From positions 711,501 to 775,500 of the forward strand of contig NZ_AP019400.1 of NCBI RefSeq assembly GCF_004295585.1: DNA of 64,000 bases, given 5' to 3'. Positions within the stretch are counted from its first letter, which is position 1; the number at the start of each line of letters is the position of its first letter. Shown piece by piece: positions 52,952 through 62,944 of this stretch. The stretch comes from Cohnella abietis. GTDB lineage: Bacteria; Bacillota; Bacilli; Paenibacillales; Paenibacillaceae. The translations under genes and the position numbers were made by a program. The notes under the pieces were generated by a model. That model saw only the letters and a list, made by a program, of their open reading frames with translations, was not told where the DNA came from and made no database searches.

Positions 52952-55883
52952 GTCGTCCCTCCTTAATGGGAATCGTTAAATGAATTGTTGTTCCTTTGCC
53001 GGGAATGGACCTGAGCTCCAGGCTACCTTGGCTGAGATCTTGCACACGTCGGCGTACATTCGTAAATCCGATGCCAGCGTTAGCGTTCTTTTCCCCCATT
53101 AATTGTGCACATTGCATTTCTGTCATGCCCACACCATCATCGGAAATTAGAATGTTCAAGAGAGATTCTTGTGCGGAAATCGTCACCTGAACATGTCCCG
53201 GCCCTTCTTTCTCAAATAAGCCATGGCGAATTGAATTTTCCACTAAGGGTTGTAAGAGCAAACTTGGAATTAAAATATTATCAGCTGTAATTAGGGGATC
53301 AATGCTATAAGCGAACGTTAATCGTTCACCGAATCTAGCCTTCTCTACTTCTACATAGGCTTCAATAATTTCAAGTTCCTTGTAAAGAGTAGAATATTGT
53401 CCATCCCGACTCGTTTCAAAAATATATCGTAAAAAGGAACTAAGCATCGTAAGAAGATAAGCTGCACGCACGCCATCCGTGTAACAGAAAGCAATAATAT
53501 TGCTAAGCGCATTATATAGAAAGTGCGGTTTGATTTGAGTTTGCAGAAATGCCATTTCATAATCAATAGCTTTCAGCAGGGATTGCTTCGTTTGTTCAAC
53601 AGCATTTAAGCGGGCCATCAATGTCTCTTTGGAGAAAGGCTTCATTAAATAATCATTTGCACCGGAAGCAAAAATCATTTCAATATTTCTGGGATATTCG
53701 GAGGAGGTCATCATTAAGATCGGCAGATCCATTAAAGATGCCTGCTTACGAATATGTTGAAGCAATTGTAGACTATTCCTGTTACCGGGGATGATATCAT
53801 CAATGATCATCATCGCTATTTCTGGGTGGTTATTATAATAGTTAAGTGCCTCTTGAGCTGTATAAGCGATTTGTATCTTGTAGGACTCATTTAGCATGCC
53901 GCTCATGACTTCCGCGTGCATCACATCGTCTTCTACAATGAGGATCGTTCGTTGCTCGCGATCTTCCATGAGCATTCCAGATGGTATGGCGAATTTATGT
54001 TTTATTGCTGTGGCCGGATTTTTGTATTCACTGAAACCCAGTTTGATTGTGAAGCCAATACCGTTCTCCATACTTTCATACGTAATACTTCCTTTCATTT
54101 GCTGAATGAGCTCCTCCGTCATCATGAGCCCAGAGGGATGCTGCCGATCTATGTTCGCTGTCGGTGACTCGCGGGTTGTTGTTACTCTAAGCAGGACATC
54201 CGTCCCAACATGAAGGGATTCAATGGTCAGGCTGTCATCTGAGGTATCGTGAGATATCTCTGTCATAATGCGTAGAAGTACTTGCGTCAGCCGTTGCTCG
54301 TCTGTCCACACGTACAACTGCTCCGAAATATTTTCGTTTATTTGAATTCGCTTCTTCGCGAATGTAAGCTGCATCAGTTGGATGACATGGAGCATGACCA
54401 TCCGAAGATTGGTTGATTTAAGATCAATTGCGTAATCATCAAATCGAATGCGAGTAAAATCGTGTAAATCTCTCAATAAATAAACCATGTTCTCCATTAA
54501 CTGCTCTGCTAGGTATAATTGCTCGCCTTGCTTCTTTGGATTGTGTTCGCGAGTAATTGACTTTATTAAATGTACAGTATCGTGTAGAGGTCTCTGCAAA
54601 TCTTGCGTTGTAACCTTCAAGAAATCATCCTTCGCATTGTTAGCCTTCTGCAATCTAGCTGTCAGTTGTTCCGATTCCTCGGCTCGATTCATCAAACGTA
54701 TGCCTAAAAATACGTTCATCGCGATAACAAACCCCACCAGCCCGATTCTGTTCATACCGTTGCGACCGGAGAAGAAAAGACTATCCATGGAGCCGCTGAC
54801 TGCGAACAAGGCTAGAAAAAAGAGCATAGACATGAGAATGAGGGCTTCATTTTTACGTATACCAATGCGGTTTTTTACAGTCAAATAGAATATGCGAATG
54901 ATAATTCCTATGAATAATCCATCGGTGTAATAAAAGAACTCGTACTGTGCCCAAGACAGGGTTCTGGCCGGTAAAATAATATTAAATAACGTATAGATCA
55001 GTATGGGAAGGAACAGCAGAAGCAGCGTTCTTTGCTTCATAATGGTAGGAATCATTTTCACAATAAAGGCAATTAGCAATAGGGAGCTTAGGAATGTAAA
55101 GGTGTCTTGCATGCGAAAGTAGAGATCAAAAGGAATTGATGGGAACTCCCGAATCAACAGTCGCTCCCCTCGCAGCACAACGACCAAGGCTAGCAGCAGA
55201 AAGTACAATCCACTATACAGGAAAGCCTCATCTTTCGTTCGAAGCAAATAGATTGTCAGATGAAACATGCTGAATAACAGCAAGCATAAGACGGCTGTCC
55301 ATTCCAATGAAAGATCGCGATTCACGTCCTCCTTCATTAGCTCAGCATCGCCGATATCGATTGGGAGGATGATGCCACCTCTAGCATTATAGAAGTTGGA
55401 TACGTGAATGGTGATGAGAACTTGCCGGCTATCCGGTTTAAAATACACTTCAAAAGAACGATTATCTGGAGCTGTCTCTTGTTTAGAGGAAGCTACTTTT
55501 CCGTTTTCTGATATTTTTTTACCATCAATGTAGAGAGAATTAGCGGACCAAATATTTCTGACACGAAGACCAATATCGGACCAGTTATCTGGTAGATACA
55601 CGATTAATTGGTAGGAGCCCCATTGTACATTGGATGCCCAAGGACCTGGTACGTGCTCATTATTCGCTTCTATTAAAAAGTCTGTAGGATCGACAAAAGA
55701 ATCGGCTGTGAATTTCCAATCGCCTGCTAACGATACAAAGGGTGAATCAACGAGCTCTCGTAGGTCAAGCACACCGTCTACAGCTTTAATTTTGACTGAG
55801 CCTGTGCCCTTATCACTAAAAATCATATAGACAATGGCGATCAAGGCGCATATAGCTGTCAAGAAGCCAACCCATCTTTTCAT
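52920..55883 (-). CDS. 7TMR-DISM hybrid sensor kinase with two kinase cores
   Basis: A 987-residue membrane protein. TM1 (about 4-22), an extracytoplasmic galactose-binding-like DISMED2 domain (30-185; PGPWASNVQWGSYQLIVYLP), seven membrane helices (about 205-400), a first kinase module (about 415-635) whose dimerisation motif reads TTQDLQRPL where active kinases have SHELRTPL, a receiver domain (643-760; Asp in MIIDDIIPG), then a LytS/YesM-type kinase (QIKPHFLYNALSNIIAF, His near 785) with an HATPase domain (LLQPLVENSIRHGL, DDGVGM). The first core lacks its His and is probably a pseudokinase; the second should phosphorylate the regulator encoded downstream. It is divergent from the SLH gene at 56046. 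Confidence 0.92.
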   Translation of the reverse strand: MKRWVGFLTAICALIAIVYMIFSDKGTGSVKIKAVDGVLDLRELVDSPFVSLAGDWKFTADSFVDPTDFLIEANNEHVPGPWASNVQWGSYQLIVYLPDNWSDIGLRVRNIWSANSLYIDGKKISENGKVASSKQETAPDNRSFEVYFKPDSRQVLITIHVSNFYNARGGIILPIDIGDAELMKEDVNRDLSLEWTAVLCLLLFSMFHLTIYLLRTKDEAFLYSGLYFLLLALVVVLRGERLLIREFPSIPFDLYFRMQDTFTFLSSLLLIAFIVKMIPTIMKQRTLLLLFLPILIYTLFNIILPARTLSWAQYEFFYYTDGLFIGIIIRIFYLTVKNRIGIRKNEALILMSMLFFLALFAVSGSMDSLFFSGRNGMNRIGLVGFVIAMNVFLGIRLMNRAEESEQLTARLQKANNAKDDFLKVTTQDLQRPLHDTVHLIKSITREHNPKKQGEQLYLAEQLMENMVYLLRDLHDFTRIRFDDYAIDLKSTNLRMVMLHVIQLMQLTFAKKRIQINENISEQLYVWTDEQRLTQVLLRIMTEISHDTSDDSLTIESLHVGTDVLLRVTTTRESPTANIDRQHPSGLMMTEELIQQMKGSITYESMENGIGFTIKLGFSEYKNPATAIKHKFAIPSGMLMEDREQRTILIVEDDVMHAEVMSGMLNESYKIQIAYTAQEALNYYNNHPEIAMMIIDDIIPGNRNSLQLLQHIRKQASLMDLPILMMTSSEYPRNIEMIFASGANDYLMKPFSKETLMARLNAVEQTKQSLLKAIDYEMAFLQTQIKPHFLYNALSNIIAFCYTDGVRAAYLLTMLSSFLRYIFETSRDGQYSTLYKELEIIEAYVEVEKARFGERLTFAYSIDPLITADNILIPSLLLQPLVENSIRHGLFEKEGPGHVQVTISAQESLLNILISDDGVGMTEMQCAQLMGEKNANAGIGFTNVRRRVQDLSQGSLELRSIPGKGTTIHLTIPIKEGRHDVESSYRRG

Positions 55884-55960
55884 ATGTAGTCACATCCCTA
55901 TGATTACTATAATACGAGAACAATCTCACAAAAAACTACCAAAGAGTTGTTAAGGAGAGT

Positions 55961-55994
55961 TTGAGAGTTTTTTGAGAGAAACCTCTGTTATGTT
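55961..55994 (+). promoter_or_regulatory. Tandem TTGAGAG heptamers (11-bp period) upstream of the SLH gene
   Basis: TTGAGAG at 55961-55967 and 55972-55978, then CTGTTAT (55985-55991) and a -10-like TATGTT. It lies in the 162-nt region between the hybrid kinase and the SLH gene and matches the arrangement at 4372-4405. Confidence 0.65.
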
Positions 55995-56045
55995 GGAAAT
56001 AGTTCTCAGTTGCTTTCTAACACTTACAGGATGGTGGATGAACAG

Positions 56046-59000
56046 ATGAAGAAAAAAATGGTTTCATTGTTTGTGGCATTAATAATGATAGTAACAAATA
56101 CGTCAATGGCGTATGCACTATCTCCAGTAGCAGAGGTGTATTACAGCTTCGGAACGAGTAAATATGATTCTAGCCAGTATGAGAGCGCATTAAACGATGC
56201 GATAAAAGCTAAGCTAGTTGCAGCAGGTGTGAATCCTAAATATTTTAGTATTATGGATGCGAACGCAAACCCTGCATCTGTAACGGATGTAACTTATGTA
56301 CATAGCGGTTATGACAGCTGGTATAATGGTTCCATTCCAGAAGTAGAAACTGCAGATTACAACCACGTCCAAATTGGAAATAATGGTAAATCAGTAACCT
56401 TCTACGGTTATACTGCACCTGCTTATAAGGATTTCATGCTAACGGATGCAAATCCTACCGGTAAGAAGATCATAACCTTTGACATGGATGAATCTAAGGT
56501 AAATTATCATAGTATGGAAGGCGGCGGCTTTCTATTCAATAGTAAGATCAGTAGTGAAGGGAAACTAAGCGGTTATGTGATTCTATATGTCGAAGGAAGC
56601 ATAAAAATTTATAAGCTTGATGGATTGGATGCGACAAAATTTCATAATGAGTCTGGGAATCCATTGAGCAGTATGTCAGGGCCAGGTGTCACCCTGATCG
56701 GTACTTATGCGAAAGGGGCTTCCACGCAACACAGTATTAAAATTAATGCGACCGATACGAAGCTGAATATGTGGGATAATGGTGTGCAGATTATTAAAGA
56801 TTTAGCCCTTACAACCGTATATGGAGATGAATTTGGTCCCTTTGTTAGTTATAAAAGCCATGGTTGCGGGATTATATCGATTTTTGCATTCGATAACATG
56901 AAATTGTTTACGACATCGGATAAGAAATTAGATACTGCAGTGGAGGAAATTTACTGGGAGCCAAATTCACCGGTACGCTACGTGATCAATGTTAATGACG
57001 ATAATGACGAGTATTGGACAGATGACACGAAGAAAACCAGTCTGACCGATACGCTCAATAACAATGGCACGCAATATATTGGAGTAACTAGTGTGACTGG
57101 TGCGACTTATGAGAAAGAAAAAGAATTCGTCGATAACCTTTTGAAAGGCGGACTGATTCTTGATAAAGATAAACAGGGCGCCGATATTATCGATGCCATT
57201 GCCTCTCGTATAGCAGATCAGATTATTAATGGCTATAAGGATGCTATTCTGGCCATCGAAACGGCAGAAAGCAAGACGGATATCCAATTTGATTCTGGTG
57301 ACACGAAAACTTCAGTTAAAAAAGATATTACGCTACAACAAGACGATAAAGTAACAACGGTATGGTCTTCAGACCAGCCTTCGATTATCGCAGCGGACGG
57401 AACCGTTACAAGACCGGTAACGACTCAAAAAGGAATTTACGTTAACTTGAAAGCAACAATTACAGAAGGTGAATTAACAAGCGAGAAAATATTCACAGTC
57501 TTTGTTGCTGCGGCAGATCCTGCTCCATTAACAACTTTGTCGGCTGTTGAAGGCGACAAGCAAATTACATTAAACTTTCCAGCTCTAGGGCAGACTTCTA
57601 GCATAATTGTTGAGCAATCTACAGACGGTACAACCTTTACTCCAGCTACTACAGCCGAGACGTTGGATAAGGATTCAACGAGCGCAACCGTAACAGGTTT
57701 AACGAATGGTACAACTTATTATTTCCGCATATTTGTTGGGTCTGGTTTTTATGCAGGTTTGTCCAATGTTGTTACTGTTAAGCCTATAGCAACTGTAATA
57801 CCAGTAACACCTTCAGATGAGCAACCTACAATGAATACGAAGGTAACTGTGTCCGACCCATCTAACGGGGGCAAAGTTGTTCAGGACAAAATTACGAAGA
57901 TAATTGGAGAAGACTTAAAGGTATCGGGGAAAATAAAATCGGCAAATGGCCAAGAGCTTAATGTGCCGGCAATTGTAATGAATGCAGATGGCAGCTTTAC
58001 GCTTCCGAAGGTTGCACCAGGCGAGTATAAATTATCTTTGAATGTTACTGCGCCTAACGGAGAGAAGCTAGCTGGTCCTGTTGGCAAGCTAATTGTCGAT
58101 AGCCAAGGAAATGCAACCTTATCGGTCGATTTGATTGATCCATATGGTACGATTGTAGATACAATAACAAAACAGCCAATTGCTGGCGTGAATATGCAAT
58201 TATACTGGGCAGATACGGAGTTAAATCGTTCCAAAGGTAGAACTCCAGGAACTCTTGTTAATCTGCCTGAACTACCTAATTTCGCACCGAACAAAAATCA
58301 TAATCCGCAGATTAGTTCGGCCAGTGGTGAATATGGCTGGATGGTTTACGCAGATGGAGACTACTATTTCTTGGGTGAGAAGGCCGGATACATCGTATTT
58401 GACAGCCGTAATGATAAGCGTAATGAGAAATTTGGAGATGACAGTTATATTAAGGATGGAATCATCCATGTTGGCGAATCCATCGTACAATTTAGCTTCT
58501 CCCATCAGCCTAAAGTGAAAGCTATAGGCGATCATAGTCCTTACATGGTCGGACTGCCTAACGGTGCTTTCCAACCAGAACGTGGAATTACCCGTGCTGA
58601 GGTTGCTGCGATCTTGTCACGCTTGTACACACCTGTCAAGAAAGCAAAGAACGTATCGTATGTAGATGTGAAAGCATCAAATTGGGCTTATGGTGCTATC
58701 GCGAGTGCAACCCAAAGCCAATGGATGATCGGTAATGGCAAAGACATGTTCCAGCCTAATAAACAAGTGACTCGTGCAGAATTCGCACAAACTCTCTTGA
58801 ATGTGTATAAGTGGAATGTTGTTCATGAGAGCACGTTCACTGATGTACAGAAGCACTGGGCTAATGATGCAATTGCAACTGTCGAGAAACAAGGCGTCCT
58901 GTTTGATTTCACAGAGACTGCTTTCAATCCGAATCAAGCGATTACGAGATTAGAAGTTGTTAGGATCTTCAACAAACTGCTCGAGCGTCAGCCTTGGCAT

Positions 59001-59123
59001 GTAAGCATTAAGCCAAAATGGAGCGATGTTGGAGAAGATCATAAGTACTATACAGATATTATGGAAGCTTCGATTCAGCATCCATTCGAGAATTTCGAAA
59101 CTGGAATTGAGAATTGGAAATAA
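56046..59123 (+). CDS. Secreted multidomain SLH-anchored surface protein
   Basis: A 1025-residue surface protein. Signal peptide 1-24 (MKKKMVSLFVALIMIVTN to AYA), an N-terminal beta-rich domain like a laminin-G/concanavalin fold (about 27-300), a region with an atrophied Ig-like domain (390-490), a fibronectin-III-like domain (495-590; SATVTGLTNGTTYYFRIFVG), carboxypeptidase-regulatory-like beta sandwiches (600-800) and three SLH domains (828-1015; TRAEVAAILSRLY, TRAEFAQTLLNVY, TRLEVVRIFNKLL). The ATG at 56046 has GGTGG eight bases upstream. The end of the protein (DIMEASIQHPFEN) resembles that of the SLH protein at 4614, and the promoter motif is shared. The ligand is unknown. Confidence 0.9.
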   Translation: MKKKMVSLFVALIMIVTNTSMAYALSPVAEVYYSFGTSKYDSSQYESALNDAIKAKLVAAGVNPKYFSIMDANANPASVTDVTYVHSGYDSWYNGSIPEVETADYNHVQIGNNGKSVTFYGYTAPAYKDFMLTDANPTGKKIITFDMDESKVNYHSMEGGGFLFNSKISSEGKLSGYVILYVEGSIKIYKLDGLDATKFHNESGNPLSSMSGPGVTLIGTYAKGASTQHSIKINATDTKLNMWDNGVQIIKDLALTTVYGDEFGPFVSYKSHGCGIISIFAFDNMKLFTTSDKKLDTAVEEIYWEPNSPVRYVINVNDDNDEYWTDDTKKTSLTDTLNNNGTQYIGVTSVTGATYEKEKEFVDNLLKGGLILDKDKQGADIIDAIASRIADQIINGYKDAILAIETAESKTDIQFDSGDTKTSVKKDITLQQDDKVTTVWSSDQPSIIAADGTVTRPVTTQKGIYVNLKATITEGELTSEKIFTVFVAAADPAPLTTLSAVEGDKQITLNFPALGQTSSIIVEQSTDGTTFTPATTAETLDKDSTSATVTGLTNGTTYYFRIFVGSGFYAGLSNVVTVKPIATVIPVTPSDEQPTMNTKVTVSDPSNGGKVVQDKITKIIGEDLKVSGKIKSANGQELNVPAIVMNADGSFTLPKVAPGEYKLSLNVTAPNGEKLAGPVGKLIVDSQGNATLSVDLIDPYGTIVDTITKQPIAGVNMQLYWADTELNRSKGRTPGTLVNLPELPNFAPNKNHNPQISSASGEYGWMVYADGDYYFLGEKAGYIVFDSRNDKRNEKFGDDSYIKDGIIHVGESIVQFSFSHQPKVKAIGDHSPYMVGLPNGAFQPERGITRAEVAAILSRLYTPVKKAKNVSYVDVKASNWAYGAIASATQSQWMIGNGKDMFQPNKQVTRAEFAQTLLNVYKWNVVHESTFTDVQKHWANDAIATVEKQGVLFDFTETAFNPNQAITRLEVVRIFNKLLERQPWHVSIKPKWSDVGEDHKYYTDIMEASIQHPFENFETGIENWK

Positions 59124-59139
59124 TAGAAGCATATTATTG

Positions 59140-59177
59140 AACGACAAAGAGCACCTTGTTAGGTGCTCTTTGTCGTT
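59140..59177. terminator. Terminator, 17-bp perfect stem
   Basis: AACGACAAAGAGCACCT pairs perfectly with 59161-59177 around TGTT. Confidence 0.9.
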
Positions 59178-59275
59178 GTGTGGCTAACACGAGCGTTATC
59201 TTAGCTGTGTACGAATATTGGGGAATAGTGTAAGCTGGTGAACGGAGAGATTACAACGGTTGGGAGGCACTGGGA

Positions 59276-60022
59276 TTGTACAGTCACAGCAGGACAAACA
59301 AACAAAAGAAGCAAATAGATAGACCAGAGAACGAGTCTTGCCTGATGCTCATCTTGAAGTTTTTCGGCTCCATTGGTGTTGCGGGGATAGTCTGTTATTT
59401 ACTGATTTCGATAGATGGTGTCATCGAGGCGATGCAGGTGAAGGCATTTGCTCACTCGGGCAGCTTGTTGTTCGTATTGTCGGCGGGAACGCTCACCCGT
59501 TTCTTAATATTATTTTTCTCATTGCTCGCAATCGTGATTTTATTCCTTGCTTTCCGAAGCGCGAATAGTCGGAAGACCAGAGTGTTGTTCGGCAGCTCTA
59601 TCCTTGCCGTGTTAGCGGGGGTGTTCTTGTATTTCTTCTTATCGTTCGATCATTACTACGACGTGACGAAAGATACTATCTTTTACAAGAAAGGGATTAC
59701 GACTAAGGAAAAGTCCTATTCGATAGAGGATGTATCGAGCGTGCAAGTCTCGTATCATTATCGGCCTAGTTCGAAAGGACGTGGGACTGTCCTGATTGAT
59801 TATATGGTTACCATGAGGAACTGGGAGAGATTCAACGCCTTTAATGCCAGTCAGTTTTCTCAAAATATTGTGGAATTCGACAAGCTGCTTACGAGTAAGG
59901 GAATTCCGATTACAAGAGATCCACCGGGAGATAGCTATCTCTCAATCTTATGCGATTACGAAGAAGGAAAAAGCTGTCCCGTATGGATAGACTACATATA
60001 TGGATTGAGCAAGCCTGAGTAA
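59276..60022 (+). CDS. Membrane protein with PH-like C-terminal domain
   Basis: A 248-residue protein with three predicted membrane segments (ILKFFGSIGVAGIVCYLLI; FLILFFSLLAIVILFLAF; LFGSSILAVLAGVFLYFFL) and a cytoplasmic C-terminal part of about 120 residues (YYDVTKDTIFYKKGITTKEKSYSIEDVSSVQVSY) that resembles bacterial PH-like domains of unknown function. The start appears to be a TTG with GGGAGG eight bases upstream. It stands alone between two terminators. No function can be assigned. Confidence 0.75.
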   Translation: MYSHSRTNKQKKQIDRPENESCLMLILKFFGSIGVAGIVCYLLISIDGVIEAMQVKAFAHSGSLLFVLSAGTLTRFLILFFSLLAIVILFLAFRSANSRKTRVLFGSSILAVLAGVFLYFFLSFDHYYDVTKDTIFYKKGITTKEKSYSIEDVSSVQVSYHYRPSSKGRGTVLIDYMVTMRNWERFNAFNASQFSQNIVEFDKLLTSKGIPITRDPPGDSYLSILCDYEEGKSCPVWIDYIYGLSKPE

Positions 60023-60048
60023 AATACACATATGGGCATAATGGACGG

Positions 60049-60071
60049 ACCACCTGGGCAGGTGGTTTTTC
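60049..60071 (+). terminator. Terminator
   Basis: ACCACCT pairs with AGGTGGT around GGGC, followed by TTTT. Confidence 0.75.
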
Positions 60072-60221
60072 TGTATGTTAAAGCCACTCATGCTTGTAAA
60101 TCCCCGGCATTGTACCCCCAACAAGTAGAATAGAATCGCAACTAATTATCATAATATATCCCCTGTTTTACTAGGATCAACCACGATAAGATGTAAAAAG
60201 ACGATGGGCGGGGGAGTGTCT

Positions 60222-61571
60222 ATGAAAAGAAAATTCGTGATAGGATCTATAGCTGTTGCAGTCTTATTTTCTACTCAGGCTTGCACGAAAGTAGAAAAGG
60301 TCAAAGAGCCGGTTACATTAAAGGTTTGGAGCTGGGAAGGCAACTATGGTACCTATGCAACGGATTTCGCAGGGGCGCATCAGGGCATTCGTTTAGTACG
60401 AGTAGCTCCTATTGACGAAACTAATCCAATGAACGAATACGACCCGGACAAAATTAAACAAAGGTTCGAGCAAACTATACAAGCGATTGATGAGCTACAG
60501 CCTGATGTTCTACTTCTGGAGATGCCCCAGTACATAAAGCTGGCAAGAGAAGGCAAGCTGGTATCCCTAGAGCAGAGAGTGAAGGAGAAGAGTTTTAACG
60601 AGGCAACGTATTCACCGTCCTTACTGACAATGCTACGCATACAGGGTAATGATGAGCTTTACGGACTTTCGGATAACTTGTACAGCGAAGCTATCTATTA
60701 TAACAAAACCCTTTTGAACAAAAATCAAATACCGCTCCCGCAGAGCTCTATGTCATGGGAAGAAACTTTGCGCTTAGCTAACAGGGTAACCAATACCAAC
60801 GCAGGAATAGCAGGTTACTTTGCTGGCACTGATGAGAGAACGAGAGCATGGGTTACCATTTCCGGGATCGGAATGACATCTAAGCTGCAATATGTAAATG
60901 CTAAAGAGAAGAAAGTAACAATTAATACGCCAGCGTGGGCAAAAATTTGGCAGATGGTTCTTGATGGTTACAAATCAGGGGCGATCATCGAAAACACGAA
61001 AGAAATGTCCGTTAACCGAGGGGGCCACAATTACTATAAGCCTGAAGATTCATACGGTTTATTCTTATCGGGTAAAGCGGCGATGATTAAGGCGAGCCCG
61101 GGGTTCAAGGATATTCTGAACGAACAGAAGGTTGGATTCGAATGGGGAGTTGTAGCGGAGCCGAGCGATCCGACTCTGAACGAGGGAATTTCCATGCAGC
61201 CTTTAAACATTTACGCCATAAGCGCTGCATCCCCCTACAAAGATGAGGCTTGGCAGTTAATTGATTACTTGGTTGGCGAAGAGAGGCAGAAACAGCAAGC
61301 TGCCGTCATAAGTATGGGGGGGCTTCCAGCCCGAATACATGCGGATCAAGGTGAGGTGAGCTTCATTAAGCCTTTTATAGAGTTAGCACCATCACCTGTA
61401 GGGCAGTTCGTTGAATTTTACCGGGACGACATCCCTATCTCGTTCTTAGATAGCTTCTACAATTTAGCTAATGCTTACTTCCTTAAGCTGTTGGACGGAA
61501 CACTAAGTGTGGACGAAGCGCTCAAGCAGCTTCAGGAGGAAGCGCAAGTGGAATTGAACAAGTTCAAGTAG
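60222..61571 (+). CDS. Orphan sugar-binding lipoprotein 1 of a tandem pair
   Basis: A 449-residue family 1 binding lipoprotein: lipobox TQAC (Cys21) and a recognisable fold (LKVWSWEGNYGTYATDFAGA; LYSEAIYYNKTLLNKNQIPLP; GLFLSGKAAMIKASPGF). The ATG at 60222 has GGGGGAG five bases upstream. It is followed 19 nt later by a second, diverged binding-protein gene, and neither has permeases nearby. They may feed a remote transporter or act as ligand sensors. Confidence 0.88.
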   Translation: MKRKFVIGSIAVAVLFSTQACTKVEKVKEPVTLKVWSWEGNYGTYATDFAGAHQGIRLVRVAPIDETNPMNEYDPDKIKQRFEQTIQAIDELQPDVLLLEMPQYIKLAREGKLVSLEQRVKEKSFNEATYSPSLLTMLRIQGNDELYGLSDNLYSEAIYYNKTLLNKNQIPLPQSSMSWEETLRLANRVTNTNAGIAGYFAGTDERTRAWVTISGIGMTSKLQYVNAKEKKVTINTPAWAKIWQMVLDGYKSGAIIENTKEMSVNRGGHNYYKPEDSYGLFLSGKAAMIKASPGFKDILNEQKVGFEWGVVAEPSDPTLNEGISMQPLNIYAISAASPYKDEAWQLIDYLVGEERQKQQAAVISMGGLPARIHADQGEVSFIKPFIELAPSPVGQFVEFYRDDIPISFLDSFYNLANAYFLKLLDGTLSVDEALKQLQEEAQVELNKFK

Positions 61572-61575
61572 ACCA

Positions 61576-61584
61576 GGGGGGGGG
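61576..61584 (+). promoter_or_regulatory. Nine-G tract forming the ribosome site of the second lipoprotein
   Basis: An unbroken run of nine G lies between the stop of lipoprotein 1 and the ATG at 61591 (six bases downstream). It acts as the Shine-Dalgarno core. Tracts of this length are prone to slippage, which would alter spacing and translation. Confidence 0.5.
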
Positions 61585-61590
61585 TAGCCC

Positions 61591-62907
61591 ATGTACAAAA
61601 TTTTGGCTCTAATCTCCTTCTTGTTGATCGGAACGTTTCTGTCCGGATGTCAGACAAACTCTAAGGAAAAGCATAATGAACAAGGAACATTAGTCGTTCT
61701 AGATACGGACGAACAACGATTCCGCACAGAATATCTGGGTACAATTAATAGATCGTACCCGAAGCTGGAGGTCGTGCTCGTTCCGTATGAGAACTATAGG
61801 AATGAACAGGCGAAGCAAGGCAACCTCTCTAATCAGGAGATTTTAAGTGGCGCTATTGAACATTTTATACCTGATATTATCATCGCTCGGGAGCAATCCG
61901 ATTTTAAGAAGCTGATGAGTGACAATAGGTTAGCTCCGCTTGATAGAGGAATTAAATCAGACAAATACGATCAGGACCCTTTAGATCCGAAACTCATTTC
62001 GGCTTTACAAGGGGATGATGGACTGCAATATGCGTTATCCTCTCATTTTACTAGTACAGTGCTTTATTATAATCGGTCAGCCTTCCAGCAGGCTGGTGTA
62101 GCAGCGCCTTTCGATGGAATGACATGGGAGGAAGTTTATTTAACTGCCGCTCGCTTCTCAGGTAATAGCACAAACAACAATAAACAATATGGGCTATACC
62201 TTCCCAATGCGAACAGCGCGTTTTCAGCTATTCTGAACCTGGCTTATGAAGAGGGAATTGGCTTTTTCACTCCGAAAAAAGAGCTTGCCCTACATACACC
62301 GGAATGGATCAAAGTATGGGAGACGGTAACAAAGGCTGTTCGCTCAGGGACTCTATTTCCTTTTGGTCAAGATGCTGCAGGTGAAGATCCGATTAAACAG
62401 TTTAGTGAAGGGAAAATGGCTATGATCTATGGTGATGATAAGCTGCTCACCCAGATCACTGATCGGAAAGCGGATTGGGCGATGGTTTCGGAGCCTTTTC
62501 ATTCGAAACAACCGGATGTTGGAAAGAATTATCGCTATCTTCAATACATGGGGTTATCCGTGAACGCCCCGCATCGGGAATTGGCTTGGGAGGTAATGAA
62601 GCTATTGAACGGGGAAAAAGCTGCTTTGTCCTTTTCCGGTCAAGGGATTCCTATTCGTAAGGCAGTTGCTAATACTAGCTATAATAATTTCGATCTAAAG
62701 CCTTTTTATTCTTTGAGACCCAATGATTCTGAAGCGGCAGACCTTGCTCCGACCGGATTAAATCCGGAGTTCTATTTGGATTTGTATTCGGAAGGTGATA
62801 AGAAAGTGAAAGAGGTTATAGAGAGTAAGGTGACCATAGATCAGGCTTTACTTGAATTGGAGGAGCTAGGGCAGGCTCTGGTAAAACGTTATACGAAAGC
62901 AGAGTGA
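61591..62907 (+). CDS. Orphan sugar-binding lipoprotein 2 of a tandem pair
   Basis: A 438-residue binding lipoprotein: lipobox LSGC (Cys20), then a family 1-like fold (IPDIIIAREQSDFKKLM; YALSSHFTSTVLYYNRSAFQ; FSEGKMAMIYGDD). It shares layout but only modest similarity with lipoprotein 1, so the two are old duplicates or distinct family members. It is co-transcribed with lipoprotein 1 and probably the last gene of the pair, as a terminator hairpin follows. Confidence 0.88.
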   Translation: MYKILALISFLLIGTFLSGCQTNSKEKHNEQGTLVVLDTDEQRFRTEYLGTINRSYPKLEVVLVPYENYRNEQAKQGNLSNQEILSGAIEHFIPDIIIAREQSDFKKLMSDNRLAPLDRGIKSDKYDQDPLDPKLISALQGDDGLQYALSSHFTSTVLYYNRSAFQQAGVAAPFDGMTWEEVYLTAARFSGNSTNNNKQYGLYLPNANSAFSAILNLAYEEGIGFFTPKKELALHTPEWIKVWETVTKAVRSGTLFPFGQDAAGEDPIKQFSEGKMAMIYGDDKLLTQITDRKADWAMVSEPFHSKQPDVGKNYRYLQYMGLSVNAPHRELAWEVMKLLNGEKAALSFSGQGIPIRKAVANTSYNNFDLKPFYSLRPNDSEAADLAPTGLNPEFYLDLYSEGDKKVKEVIESKVTIDQALLELEELGQALVKRYTKAE

Positions 62908-62944
62908 AGGCGTAAACGGACATATGGGGCATTAATCAAGCTTC

